A DNA stretch of 64,000 nucleotides from NCBI GenBank assembly GCA_963851295.1, contig CAWKOS010000009.1, positions 186,001 to 250,000 of the forward strand. The letters run 5' to 3'. The notes under the pieces are model-generated. The model was not told the origin of the DNA and did no database searches. It was given only the letters and a program-made list of their open reading frames with translations. Below are positions 43,718 to 51,951 of this stretch, piece by piece. Every line of letters starts with the position of its first letter. Within the stretch, counting starts at the first letter, position 1. The position numbers were made by a program, and so were the translations under genes. The DNA is from JAOPZW01 sp963851295 (lineage in GTDB: Bacteria; Actinomycetota; Thermoleophilia; Solirubrobacterales; Solirubrobacteraceae).

Positions 43718-44539
43718 CGCCGGCTGCGCGGCACCTCCCAGCTCGCGCTCACGGGCGGCCCGGCCTTGCCCGACGCCGACAGCGTCTTCTCGCTGACCGC
43801 GATCCTGCCCGCCTGCAGGCCGACCTCCTCCTCGAGCGAGCCGAGCGCCTTGGCGTCCGGGTTGGCGCCCCCCTGCTCGTAGCTCGTGACGGTCACGTCG
43901 CTGAGCTTGTAGGTGAGCACGTCGCTGCCGGTGTCGCCGTCGGTGCTGAAGGTCAGCGTGGCGCTCTTGATGTGGCGCCCGCTCGTGGCCGCCGCGAAGA
44001 GCTTGGGCGAGGAGACGTCGTAGATCTTGTCCAGGCGCAGCGACGAGAGCCGCGTCGCCGCGCTGTGGCCGGACGCCGGCTTCCTGGCCAGGAAGGCGAA
44101 GGATTCGATCGAGATTCTGGTTCTTGTGCTTGGCGTCGGTGCTGTCGCCGGGGATCCCGTCCAGCGACAGGAAGATGTCGGCCTGCGGGCCGCCGGGCTG
44201 GGAGCTGTCGATGAGCGGGCCCGATCCGGTGCCGCCGAAGCCGCCGCCGCCGCTGTCGCTCGACGAGCCGGGGTCGCCCTGGGGCCCGGGCGGGCCGGAG
44301 GGCCCGGTGGGGCCCTGCTGGTTCCAGGTCAGCGTCTGCTCGCCCGTCGTGCAGGCCTGCGGCGGGCTGGTCTCGGCGTCGACGACGCGCAGCTGGCCGG
44401 GCGCCGTGCCGGTCGTCACGTAGCAGGCGTGGATGACGCCGTCCGACGACGAGGGGATCGCCGCGATCGCCACCGCGGTCCCCGCGCCGAGCGCCACCAC
44501 CGCGGGCAGCGCGATCTTGAATGCCGTACGCCTTCTCAT
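43714..44539 (-). pseudogene. exported collagen-like/Hcp-family protein with 1-nt frameshift
   Basis: From an ATG at 44539 the gene encodes a signal peptide (FKIALPAVVALGAGTAVAIA), a region with CYVTTG and a CTTG pair, then five Gly-X-Y units (GPTGPSGPPGPQGDPG), a Gly/Ser linker, and the start of an Hcp domain, ADIFLSLDGIPGDSTDAKHKNQ. One extra T at 44115-44116 (plus strand) breaks the frame. The next frame continues exactly as Hcp: ISIESFAFLARK, SSPKLFAAATSGRHIKSATL, LTYKLSDVTVTSYEQGG, to the stop at 43714. Repaired length is about 274 residues. Hcp proteins form the tube of type VI secretion, but no other T6SS gene is present, and exported Hcp-like proteins occur in actinobacteria without T6SS. 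The ATG overlaps the stop of the molybdopterin gene. Confidence 0.75.
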
Positions 44540-46602
44540 GAGACCTCCACGGGCTCGCCGGTGTCCTCGATGTCGATCGCGCGCTGCGTCGCGACCCGCT
44601 CCACTTCCACGCGCGCCCCGTGGAACGCGCCGCCCCCGCCGCGATCGGTCAGCTCCTCGTGCGTCAGCGCGTTGGCCATCGTGGCGCCCGGGCTGCGCGT
44701 GGCCCACCAGCCCGAGGGCAGCGCGACGACGCCGGGGCCGACCACGTCGCCGAGCCGCGCCCGCGCCACGACCTCGCCGCGCGCGTTGTGCACGCGCACG
44801 ACGTCGCCGTCGGCGATCCCCCGCGCGCGGGCGTCGTCGGGGTCGACGTCGAGCATCGGCTCGCCCTCGCCGGCCAGGTGGCGCGGGAGGTTGGCGTAGG
44901 TCGAGTTGAGGAAGTGATGGGCGCTCTTGGCCGTCACCAGCGCCAGCGGCTCGTCGTCGCCGGGCGGCGGGTCGAAGCCCGGCGGCAGGTCCTCCGACCA
45001 CAGCCGGAAGCGCCCCGACGGCGTGCCGAAGCCGCCCTGCGCGAAGGGCCGGAAGTCCTCGGGCAGGTCCGCCTCGGCCCAGCCGACCGCGCGCAGGCGG
45101 TCGAAGTCGATGTGGTCAAGCGGCGGCCCGGCGCCCTCCACGGCGGCGCGCGCGAGCTCCTCGTCGGTGGCGTCGAAGGCCTCGCCGCCGAGGCCCATGG
45201 CGCGCGCGAGGCGGCGGAAGATCTCGGTGTTCGGAAGCGCCTCGCCGACCGGCGCGATCGCGGGCTCGTTGTAGGTCACGTAGGTGTGGCCCCACGAGGG
45301 GACGAGGTCGACGTGCTCGACCTGCGTCGTCGCGGGCAGCACGACGTCGGCGTAGCGCGCGGTGTCGGTGAGGAAGTGCTCGAGCACGACCGTGAAGAGG
45401 TCCTCGCGCGCCAGGCCGCGCAGCACGCGCGTGCTGTCGGGCGCCGTCGTCGCGGGGTTGGAGTTGTAGACGACGAGCGCGTGGACCGGCGGGCGCAGGT
45501 CGTTGAGCGCGTGCGCGAGGCGGACCATGTTCACGCGCCGCGTCTCGGGCTGCGGGCCCGCGAGCGCCGCCTGGTCGAGCGTGCTGTACGCCGCCCACGC
45601 CGTCGGGCCGAGGATGCCGCCGCCGCGCTCGCGCCAGGCGCCGGTGAGGACGGGCAGGCAGGAGATGGTGCGCACCATCCGCGCCCCCTCGCGGTGGTGC
45701 TCGATGCCGATGAGGCGGCGGATGGCCGCCGGGCGCGTGGTCGCGTAGGCGCGCGCGAGCTCGACGATCTCGTCCTCCGGGACGCCCGTGACCGCCGCGG
45801 CGCGCGCGGGCGGCCACGCGCGCAGCTCCTCGGCGAGGCGGTCGAAGCCCTCGGCGTGGCGCTCGACGTAGTCGGCGTCGTGCAGTCCCTCGGCCACGAT
45901 CACGTGCATGAGCCCCAACGCGAGCGCCGCGTCGCTGCCCGGCAGCGGGCGCACGTGCCAGTCGGCGGCCGCGGCGGTGCGGGTGCGCAGCGGGTCGATC
46001 ACCACCACGCGCGCGCCGGCCTTGCGGGCGCGCTGGACGACGGGCCACAGGTGCAGGTTGGTGACGATCGTGTTCGTCCCCCACAGCACGATCAGCCGCG
46101 AGTGCTCGATGTCCTGCGGGCGCAGGCCGATCAGGTTCCCGGCGCCCTCGAGATGGCCGGTCGCGGCGGCCGCGCCGCAGATCGTGCGCTCCAGGCGGCT
46201 GGCCCCCAGGTGGGCGAAGAAGCGCCGGTCCATCGAGGCGCCCTGCACCAGCCCCTGGGTCCCGGCGAAGCTGTAGGGCAGGACCGCCTCGCCGCCGTGC
46301 TCGGCGACGACCGCGCCCAGGCGCTGGGCGACGTGGGCGAGCGCCTCGTCCCACGACGCGCGCCGGAAGGCGCCCTCGCCCTTGGCCCCGTCGCGGATCA
46401 GCGGGTGGCGCAGGCGGTCGGGGCTGTAGGTGCGCTCGAGGAAGTGGCTGACCTTCGCGCACAGCCCGCCGCGCGTGAACGGGTGCTCCTTGACGCCGAC
46501 GAGCTTCTCGGCCACGCCGTCGCGCACCGTGACCTCCCACGCGCACGTGTCGGGGCAGTCATGGGGGCATGCCCCGCGGATGACGGTGGGCTCGGCGGCC
46601 AT
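44536..46602 (-). CDS. molybdopterin oxidoreductase, formate dehydrogenase/DMSO reductase family
   Basis: 688-residue catalytic subunit. The N-terminal [4Fe-4S] site is visible as RGACPHDCPDTCAW with a fourth Cys in GGLCAKV. Molybdopterin-binding blocks follow: FAGTQGLVQGASMDRRFF, ERTICGAAAATGHLEG near residue 140, VLWGTNTIVTNLHLWP, VVIDPLRTRTA, and a C-terminal dinucleotide-binding domain (LVTAKSAHHFLNSTYANLP, later ALPSGWW). The family ligand position would be the Cys in TICGA. No partner subunit, signal peptide or cofactor gene lies next to it, so it is probably cytoplasmic and uses a soluble partner. It looks metabolic and out of place in the envelope cluster. The substrate cannot be told. 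Confidence 0.87.
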   Translation of the reverse strand: MAAEPTVIRGACPHDCPDTCAWEVTVRDGVAEKLVGVKEHPFTRGGLCAKVSHFLERTYSPDRLRHPLIRDGAKGEGAFRRASWDEALAHVAQRLGAVVAEHGGEAVLPYSFAGTQGLVQGASMDRRFFAHLGASRLERTICGAAAATGHLEGAGNLIGLRPQDIEHSRLIVLWGTNTIVTNLHLWPVVQRARKAGARVVVIDPLRTRTAAAADWHVRPLPGSDAALALGLMHVIVAEGLHDADYVERHAEGFDRLAEELRAWPPARAAAVTGVPEDEIVELARAYATTRPAAIRRLIGIEHHREGARMVRTISCLPVLTGAWRERGGGILGPTAWAAYSTLDQAALAGPQPETRRVNMVRLAHALNDLRPPVHALVVYNSNPATTAPDSTRVLRGLAREDLFTVVLEHFLTDTARYADVVLPATTQVEHVDLVPSWGHTYVTYNEPAIAPVGEALPNTEIFRRLARAMGLGGEAFDATDEELARAAVEGAGPPLDHIDFDRLRAVGWAEADLPEDFRPFAQGGFGTPSGRFRLWSEDLPPGFDPPPGDDEPLALVTAKSAHHFLNSTYANLPRHLAGEGEPMLDVDPDDARARGIADGDVVRVHNARGEVVARARLGDVVGPGVVALPSGWWATRSPGATMANALTHEELTDRGGGGAFHGARVEVERVATQRAIDIEDTGEPVEVS

Positions 46603-46661
46603 CGCGCTCCCGAGGGTCCCACACGCCCACCGTAGGAGTCCAGGACACGTTCACCGGCCGT

Positions 46662-48101
46662 TCACCGCCGTACGAGGACCACGTAGTCGCCGAAGCGCGC
46701 CGCCCGCCGGTAGCCGCGCGCGATGGCGCGATCGAGCACGAAGATCCCGCTCGAGCGCCCCGATCCGTTGGGCTCCCGCTCAGTCGCCTCGGGGGAGAGC
46801 CAGCGCACGACGACCGGCGTGCCGCGCAGGTCGCGCGCCATCTCGCGCTGGACCTTGGCGGTGGTCACCACCCCGGGCTGGACGACGTCGTAGCGCGTGG
46901 GGTCGGGGCGGTCGAGGAGCACGTTGAGCATCGGGTCGCCGACGCGCACGCGGTCATAGCGCGGCGGCGCGACGAGCACGGGCGCGCCGCCCGGCGTCCG
47001 GGCGCGCACGAAGCCGATCAGCCCGCGCAGGGCGGCGGCGTCGGCGGGCGTGGTGCGCACGCCGTCGGCCGCGGGCGCCGGGATCGCCGCGAGCGCCGGC
47101 GGGTGCAGCGCCTGCCCGGCGCGGCGTTCGAGCCCGTGGAGCGCCACGAGGCCGAGGGCGACGGCGAGCGCGGCGCGGGGCGCGGGGCTCGCCTCGCGCC
47201 CGGCGGCGCAGGCCAGCGCGATCGCCAGCGCGACCGAGAGCGGCACGAGGTGGAACTCGTCGGTGCGCGCCAGCAGGTAGGCCAGGCCGACGGCCACGAG
47301 CGGCGCCAGCGGCCAGCCGTCGCGACGGGCGACCGCCCACGTCGCCCACAGGACGCTGCCCGCCACGAGGATCGCCGGCAGGTAGAACTCAAGCAGCTTG
47401 TTGGGGTCCAGGCCGCCGTGGAAGTGCAGCGGGAAGGGCAGGCGCTGGAGGTCCTGGAGCGAGGCGAAGCCCAGCACCTGGTCGGCCATCGCGCCCCCCG
47501 CGACGATCGCGAACGGCGCCAGCGCCAGCGCGGCGACCCCGACGGCGGCGAGCGTCACGCGCGCGGCGCCCGCCCGGCCCGTCTCGAGCGCCGCGCCGAG
47601 GGCCGCGGCGGCCCCGATCTCGGGACGGAAGGCGACGGCGAGCCCGGCCAGCGCGCCCGCCACGAGCGGCGCGCGGCGCGCCGCGAGCAGCGCCCCGAGG
47701 CCGAGCGCGAGCGCCGGCGGGTTGGGCCCCGGGCCGCTCGGCCACGCCATGGCGCCCGCCACGGCGACCCACGCCGCCAGCGCCCACCAGGTCCCCGCGC
47801 GCCCGCGCACGTAGGCGAAGGCGAGCACCGAGACGGTGGCGTCGATCGCCACGCGCACGATCCGCCACCACAGCAGCGAGGGCCCGAAGAGCTTGACCAG
47901 GGCCGCCAGGAGCAGCGGCTGGCCGGGCGCGTAGTTGGCCCAGAAGTCGCGGTAGGGCCACTGCCCGTCGGCGATGCGCCGCCCCCAGACGAGCATCAGC
48001 CCCTCGTCGTGGGGGCCGTAGCCGCGCAGGATCGTGAAGGCCGAGAGGGCCGCGGCGCCAGCGGCCAGCGCCGCCACGACCGCCGGCTCGCGGCGGCTCA
48101 C
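46662..48101 (-). CDS. GT-C type membrane glycosyltransferase-like protein
   Basis: 479-residue membrane protein with about 10 helices. The first loop has YGPHDEGLMLVWGRRIADGQWPYRDF (positions about 28-53), the acidic pair and aromatic pattern of dolichyl-phosphate-mannose type GT-C enzymes, followed by NYAPGQPLLLAALVKLFG. A soluble tail of about 140 residues follows the helices. The GTG at 48101 overlaps the stop of the upstream GT4 gene. It likely elongates a surface glycan from a polyprenyl donor. The assignment to a subfamily is uncertain. Confidence 0.75.
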   Translation of the reverse strand: MSRREPAVVAALAAGAAALSAFTILRGYGPHDEGLMLVWGRRIADGQWPYRDFWANYAPGQPLLLAALVKLFGPSLLWWRIVRVAIDATVSVLAFAYVRGRAGTWWALAAWVAVAGAMAWPSGPGPNPPALALGLGALLAARRAPLVAGALAGLAVAFRPEIGAAAALGAALETGRAGAARVTLAAVGVAALALAPFAIVAGGAMADQVLGFASLQDLQRLPFPLHFHGGLDPNKLLEFYLPAILVAGSVLWATWAVARRDGWPLAPLVAVGLAYLLARTDEFHLVPLSVALAIALACAAGREASPAPRAALAVALGLVALHGLERRAGQALHPPALAAIPAPAADGVRTTPADAAALRGLIGFVRARTPGGAPVLVAPPRYDRVRVGDPMLNVLLDRPDPTRYDVVQPGVVTTAKVQREMARDLRGTPVVVRWLSPEATEREPNGSGRSSGIFVLDRAIARGYRRAARFGDYVVLVRR

Positions 48102-49255
48102 ACCTGGCGCGCGAGGCCGCGCGCGCGGCGCGGCGGCCGGCGCCGGGACGCCCGCCGCGAGCCGACGCCGTCGAGCGCGAGCTCGACGATCGAGCGCAGG
48201 CCGCGCCGGAACTGGGCGGTGTCGAAGCGCCGCGCGCTCGCCACGCACGCCGCCGGGTCGACGGCCAGCGCGTCGAACGAGCGCACCGCCGCGACGAGCG
48301 CCGCGGGCTCGGGATCGTCGTAGAAGACGCCGGTCCGCCCCTCGATCACGGTCTCGCGCACGCCGCCCTCATGCAGGGCGATCACCGGGCGCCCGGCCGC
48401 CTGCGCCTCCACGGCGGCGATGCCGAACTCCTCGGTCGCGGTGACCACGAGCGCGCGCGAGCGGGCGAGGATCTCGGCGGCCTGCGCGTCGGTCACCCGG
48501 CCCGTGAAGCTGACGGTCGGGCCGGCGAGGCGGTGCAGGCGGCGCGCGTCGGGCCCGTTGCCGACGACCACGAGCGGCAGGCGCAGCTCGTTGAAGGCCC
48601 GCACCGCGACGTCGATGCGCTTGTGGGGCATGAGCTCGGAGAGGATGACGTAGCCGTCGCCGGGCTGCCCGGGCGTGAAGCGCTCGAGCTCGACTGGCGG
48701 GTGCAGGACGGTCGCCTCGCGGCCGAAGTAGCGCGCGACGCGGCGCCTCGTCGTCTGCGAGTTGGCGGCGTAGGCGTCGACGCGCTGGGCGGCGATCCAG
48801 TCCCACTGGCGCCAGCGCTGGAAGACGGCGCCGAGCGCGGCGCGCCCGACCGGCCCGCGCGCCGCGAGCGTCTCCTGGCGCGCGTTCCACGCGTAGCGGA
48901 ACGGGTTGTGGCAGTAGCAGACGTGGACGGCGTCGTCCTCGGGGATCACGCCGTGCGCCCACGCGCTCGAGCTCGACACCACGAGGTCGTAGCCGCGCAG
49001 GTCCAGGGACTCCATCGCCGCCGGATACAGCGGCAGCAGCGCCCGGAAGGTGCGGGCCGTGGGGCGCATGCGCTGCAGGAACGACGTGTGCACGCGGCGG
49101 TGCGCGAAGCGGCCCTCGGTGCCCTCCTCGTCGTAGACCGCGGTGAACAGGTCGGCGCCTTCGAACAGGTCGCAGAGGGCGAGGAAGACGCGCTCGGCTC
49201 CGCGCACGTCCACGAGGAAGTCGTGCACCAGGGCGACCCGTGTTCCCTCCTGCAT
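48098..49255 (-). CDS. GT4 glycosyltransferase (WbaZ-like)
   Basis: 385-residue GT-B glycosyltransferase. The N-terminal half begins VALVHDFLVDVRGAERVFLAL and contains HVCYCHNPFRYAWN near residue 112 and AANSQTTRRRVARYFGREA near residue 165. The C-terminal half has GYVILSELMPHKRIDVAVRAFN, FTGRVTDAQAAEILARSRA and the donor-binding ATEEFGIAAVEAQAAGRPVIAL. The HNPxRYxW motif is typical of mannosyltransferases such as WbaZ. It acts in the cytoplasm on a lipid-linked acceptor. The last 20 residues are Arg-rich. Its stop overlaps the next GT-C gene. Confidence 0.88.
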   Translation of the reverse strand: MQEGTRVALVHDFLVDVRGAERVFLALCDLFEGADLFTAVYDEEGTEGRFAHRRVHTSFLQRMRPTARTFRALLPLYPAAMESLDLRGYDLVVSSSSAWAHGVIPEDDAVHVCYCHNPFRYAWNARQETLAARGPVGRAALGAVFQRWRQWDWIAAQRVDAYAANSQTTRRRVARYFGREATVLHPPVELERFTPGQPGDGYVILSELMPHKRIDVAVRAFNELRLPLVVVGNGPDARRLHRLAGPTVSFTGRVTDAQAAEILARSRALVVTATEEFGIAAVEAQAAGRPVIALHEGGVRETVIEGRTGVFYDDPEPAALVAAVRSFDALAVDPAACVASARRFDTAQFRRGLRSIVELALDGVGSRRASRRRPPRRARGLARQV

Positions 49256-49285
49256 AGGCGCGCGAGCCTATACCGTCCCGACACG

Positions 49286-50281
49286 ATGAAGGTGGGTGTC
49301 GACGCGCGCGCCCTGCTCGCCGGGCGCGGCGTGGCGCGCTTCACGCGCGGGCTGCTGGCCGCGCTGGCCGAGCGCTTCGAGGGCGACGAGTGGCTGGCCT
49401 TCGTCCCCGGCCGCGCCCCGGTCGCGACCGTCCATCCCCGCGTCCGCCTCGTGCGCCACCGCCTCGGCGGGCGCCCGCTCTTCGCCGCCGCCGCGGTCGC
49501 GCGGCGGCCCACGCTCGCGGCGCTCGTGGGCGGCGCCGACGTCGTCTGGCTGCCCGCGCCGGCGCCCGTGGCGCCCGGCGCGCCCTACGTGCTCACCGTC
49601 CACGACCGCTCGTGGGAGCGCCGCCCGCACGACTTCTCCGCCTACGAGCGCGCCTGGCACGCGCTGGCGCGCCCGCGCGCGCTGGCGCGCGCCGCCGCCG
49701 CCGTGACGGCCGACTCGCGCGCGGTCGCCGACGAGCTGCGCGGCGCCTGGGGCGTCGAGGCGGCGATCGTCTCGCCCGGGGTCGACGCCACCCCGGCGCT
49801 CCCGCGCGCGGGGCGCTACCTGCTCTTCGTCGGCCCCGACGAGCCGCGCAAGGGGCTCGACGTCCTGCGCGACGCCTACGCGCGGGCGCGGGCGCGCGGA
49901 CTCGAGGCGAAGCTCGTGGTGGTGGGCGACGGCGGCCGGCGCGTCGACGACGGCGAGCTCGCCGCCCTCTACGCGGGCGCGCTGGCCGTCGTGGCGCCGT
50001 CGCACCTCGAGGGCTTCGGCCTGCCGCCGCTGGAGGCCGCCGCGCACGGCACGCCGGCGATCGTCAGCGACCTGCCGTGCTTTGCCGAGACGCTCGGGGA
50101 CGCGGCGCTGCGCGTCCCCGCCGGCGACGCCGCGGCGCTCGCGGGGGCGATCGTCCGGCTCGCGGGCGACGAGGCGCTGCGGGCGAGGCTCGGCGCCGCC
50201 GCGCGCGAGCGCGCCGCGGCCTACACCTGGGAGCGCGCGGCGGACGCGCTGCACCCGCTGCTGGCCGGAGCCGCCGCGTGA
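49286..50281 (+). CDS. GT4 glycosyltransferase
   Basis: 331-residue GT-B enzyme. It starts MKVGVDARALLAGRGVARFTRGLL and shows YVLTVHDRSWERRPHDFS near residue 95, a possible acceptor loop. The C-terminal half has RYLLFVGPDEPRKGLDVLRDAY near residue 178 and the donor-site VAPSHLEGFGLPPLEAAAHGTPAIVSD near residue 238 with its E-x7-E. It is divergent from the GT4 gene at 48098 with 30 bp between starts. The following GT2 gene starts within its stop codon. Sugar specificity unknown. Confidence 0.9.
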   Translation: MKVGVDARALLAGRGVARFTRGLLAALAERFEGDEWLAFVPGRAPVATVHPRVRLVRHRLGGRPLFAAAAVARRPTLAALVGGADVVWLPAPAPVAPGAPYVLTVHDRSWERRPHDFSAYERAWHALARPRALARAAAAVTADSRAVADELRGAWGVEAAIVSPGVDATPALPRAGRYLLFVGPDEPRKGLDVLRDAYARARARGLEAKLVVVGDGGRRVDDGELAALYAGALAVVAPSHLEGFGLPPLEAAAHGTPAIVSDLPCFAETLGDAALRVPAGDAAALAGAIVRLAGDEALRARLGAAARERAAAYTWERAADALHPLLAGAAA

Positions 50282-51186
50282 GCTTCACGATCGTCACGGT
50301 GCTGCACGACTCCGGCCCCGAGCTGCCGGGGCTGCTGCGCTCGATCCGCGACCACCTGGCAGCCGAGGTCGAGCTCGTCGTCGTCGACTCCGGCTCGTCG
50401 GACGACGGCCCGGCCCTCGCCGCCGCGGCCGGCGCCGAGGCGGTCGTGCTCGAGGGCAACCCGGGCTTCGGCGCGGCGAGCAACGCCGGCGTCGCGCTGG
50501 CCCGCCACGACGTGACCGTGCTGCTCAACCCCGACTGCGAGCTGCCCGACGACGGGCTGGCGCGGCTCGCCGCGCGCGCCGCCGGGGCCGACGCCCTGCT
50601 CGTCCCCCGGCTGCTGGACGCCGACGGCGGCGTGCAGCGCAGCGCCCACCCGCTGCCCGGACGGCCGTCGTCGCTGCTGCGCGCCGTGCTGCCGGGACGC
50701 GCCCTGCCCCAACCGCATCACGCTCGCCGGCCGCGCCGCGTGGGCTGGGCGATCGCGGCGTGCGTGGCCGCGCCGACGGCGCTCCTGCGCCGCCTCGGCC
50801 CGTTCGACCCCGACGCCTTCCTCTTCTACGAGGACATGGACCTGTGCCTGCGCGCCCGCGCGGCGGGCGTCCCCACCATCCTGCGTCCCGAGGTCCAGGT
50901 TCGCCACCTGGGCGGGCGCAGCACGGCGCGGGCGTTCGGCGGCGAGGCCTTCGAGCTGCAGGCGCGCCGGCGCCGCGAGGTCGTCGCGGCGCGGCTGGGG
51001 CCGCGCGCCCTACAGATGGACGACGGCGCGCAGGCGCTGACCTTCGGCCTGCGCGCCGCCGTCGGCCGCGAGCGGGGCCGCAACCTGGCGGCCCTGCGCG
51101 CACTGCGCTCCGCGCGGCGGATGGCCACCGCCGCGCGGCCTGATGCGCAGCCGGACGATCAGCGGGTCATGAAGGGGTCGACGTAG
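50278..51186 (+). CDS. GT2 family glycosyltransferase
   Basis: 302-residue GT-A enzyme of the rhamnosyltransferase-like GT2 group. The nucleotide-binding VDSGSSDDG is near residue 40, GNPGFGAASNAGVALA near residue 62, the metal-binding acidic VLLNPDCELPDD near residue 82, and FLFYEDMDLCLRARAAG near residue 182 carries the catalytic Asp region. The GTG start overlaps the GT4 stop (GTGA). It probably adds a deoxyhexose to the same lipid-linked chain. Its last 28 bases overlap the end of the convergent secreted-protein gene. Confidence 0.9.
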   Translation: MSFTIVTVLHDSGPELPGLLRSIRDHLAAEVELVVVDSGSSDDGPALAAAAGAEAVVLEGNPGFGAASNAGVALARHDVTVLLNPDCELPDDGLARLAARAAGADALLVPRLLDADGGVQRSAHPLPGRPSSLLRAVLPGRALPQPHHARRPRRVGWAIAACVAAPTALLRRLGPFDPDAFLFYEDMDLCLRARAAGVPTILRPEVQVRHLGGRSTARAFGGEAFELQARRRREVVAARLGPRALQMDDGAQALTFGLRAAVGRERGRNLAALRALRSARRMATAARPDAQPDDQRVMKGST

Positions 51187-51788
51187 ACGTCGTCGACCCG
51201 CCACTTCGCGCCGAGACCCGTCGGGACGAAGCGGAACTGCACGGTGGCCTGGCCGCCGGTGAGCGCGCCGAGGAGGTCGGCGCCGACGATGACCGGCAGG
51301 GACGGCGCCCACGACTTGCCGCCGAGGTTGACGCCCAGCGGCAGGGTCAGCGTCCCCCCGCCCGGGGCGTGGTAGATGACATCGACGCGCAGCAGCGACA
51401 GCAGACCGCCGTCGTTGGCGGCGAAGTAGCGCATCGTCGGATCGAGCACCGCGACGCAGATCGGCGGCGTCGTGGCCGAGCTCCCGGACGGGAGCGAGAG
51501 CGCGTTGCGGCCCGCGCCGTGGACGTTGAACGGCTCGGAGCCGGAGACGACCTTGGCGCCCCCGCTGAGCTTCCACCCGTCCAGCGAGCCCTCGAAGGTC
51601 CCGCCCGGCGCGAGCACGTAGTTGCCGTAGTCGAGCCACTTCGCGAACGGGTGCTCGACGGTGCGAGCCGGGCAACCGTCGAGCCCGAGGCTCAGCGTGT
51701 CCGCCGAGGCGGCCGCCGGCATGGCGGCCAGCGCGAGCGCGGCCAGAACCCCCGGAAGCCCGCGGCGCAGGAGTCGCTTCCCAGACAT
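51159..51788 (-). CDS. secreted protein of unknown function, beta-rich
   Basis: 209-residue exported protein. A signal peptide (KRLLRRGLPGVLAALALAAM with cleavage near ASA-DT) is followed by a mature domain of mostly short beta strands: GGTFEGSLDGWKLSGGAKVV near residue 75, FNVHGAGRNALSLPSGSSAT, and WRVDDVYVDPF at the end. This looks like a carbohydrate-binding-module-like or jelly-roll fold, but I do not recognise the family. The ATG at 51788 is chosen because a GGGGGA lies about 10 nt upstream and the signal peptide starts there. It overlaps the convergent GT2 gene by 28 bp. Confidence 0.72.
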   Translation of the reverse strand: MSGKRLLRRGLPGVLAALALAAMPAAASADTLSLGLDGCPARTVEHPFAKWLDYGNYVLAPGGTFEGSLDGWKLSGGAKVVSGSEPFNVHGAGRNALSLPSGSSATTPPICVAVLDPTMRYFAANDGGLLSLLRVDVIYHAPGGGTLTLPLGVNLGGKSWAPSLPVIVGADLLGALTGGQATVQFRFVPTGLGAKWRVDDVYVDPFMTR

Positions 51789-51951
51789 GAGCGTCGTGTT
51801 CCCCCTGTAAGTCGTTGATCGTCGCCAAACGGCGGCACCGGCGGCATCGGCGCGTCGCCGAACGGCCATGAGCCCGCGCCGAGCGGCGCCGAACATGCGT
51901 CCAGAAGACGGTGCGTCCTACGCGCGCGAGCGCCGATGAAAGGAAGGCGCC

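Noticed and set aside
44620..46635. A plus-strand open frame of about 670 codons opposite the molybdopterin gene
   Set aside because: No domain is recognisable; the minus strand carries the Fe-S and molybdopterin motifs.
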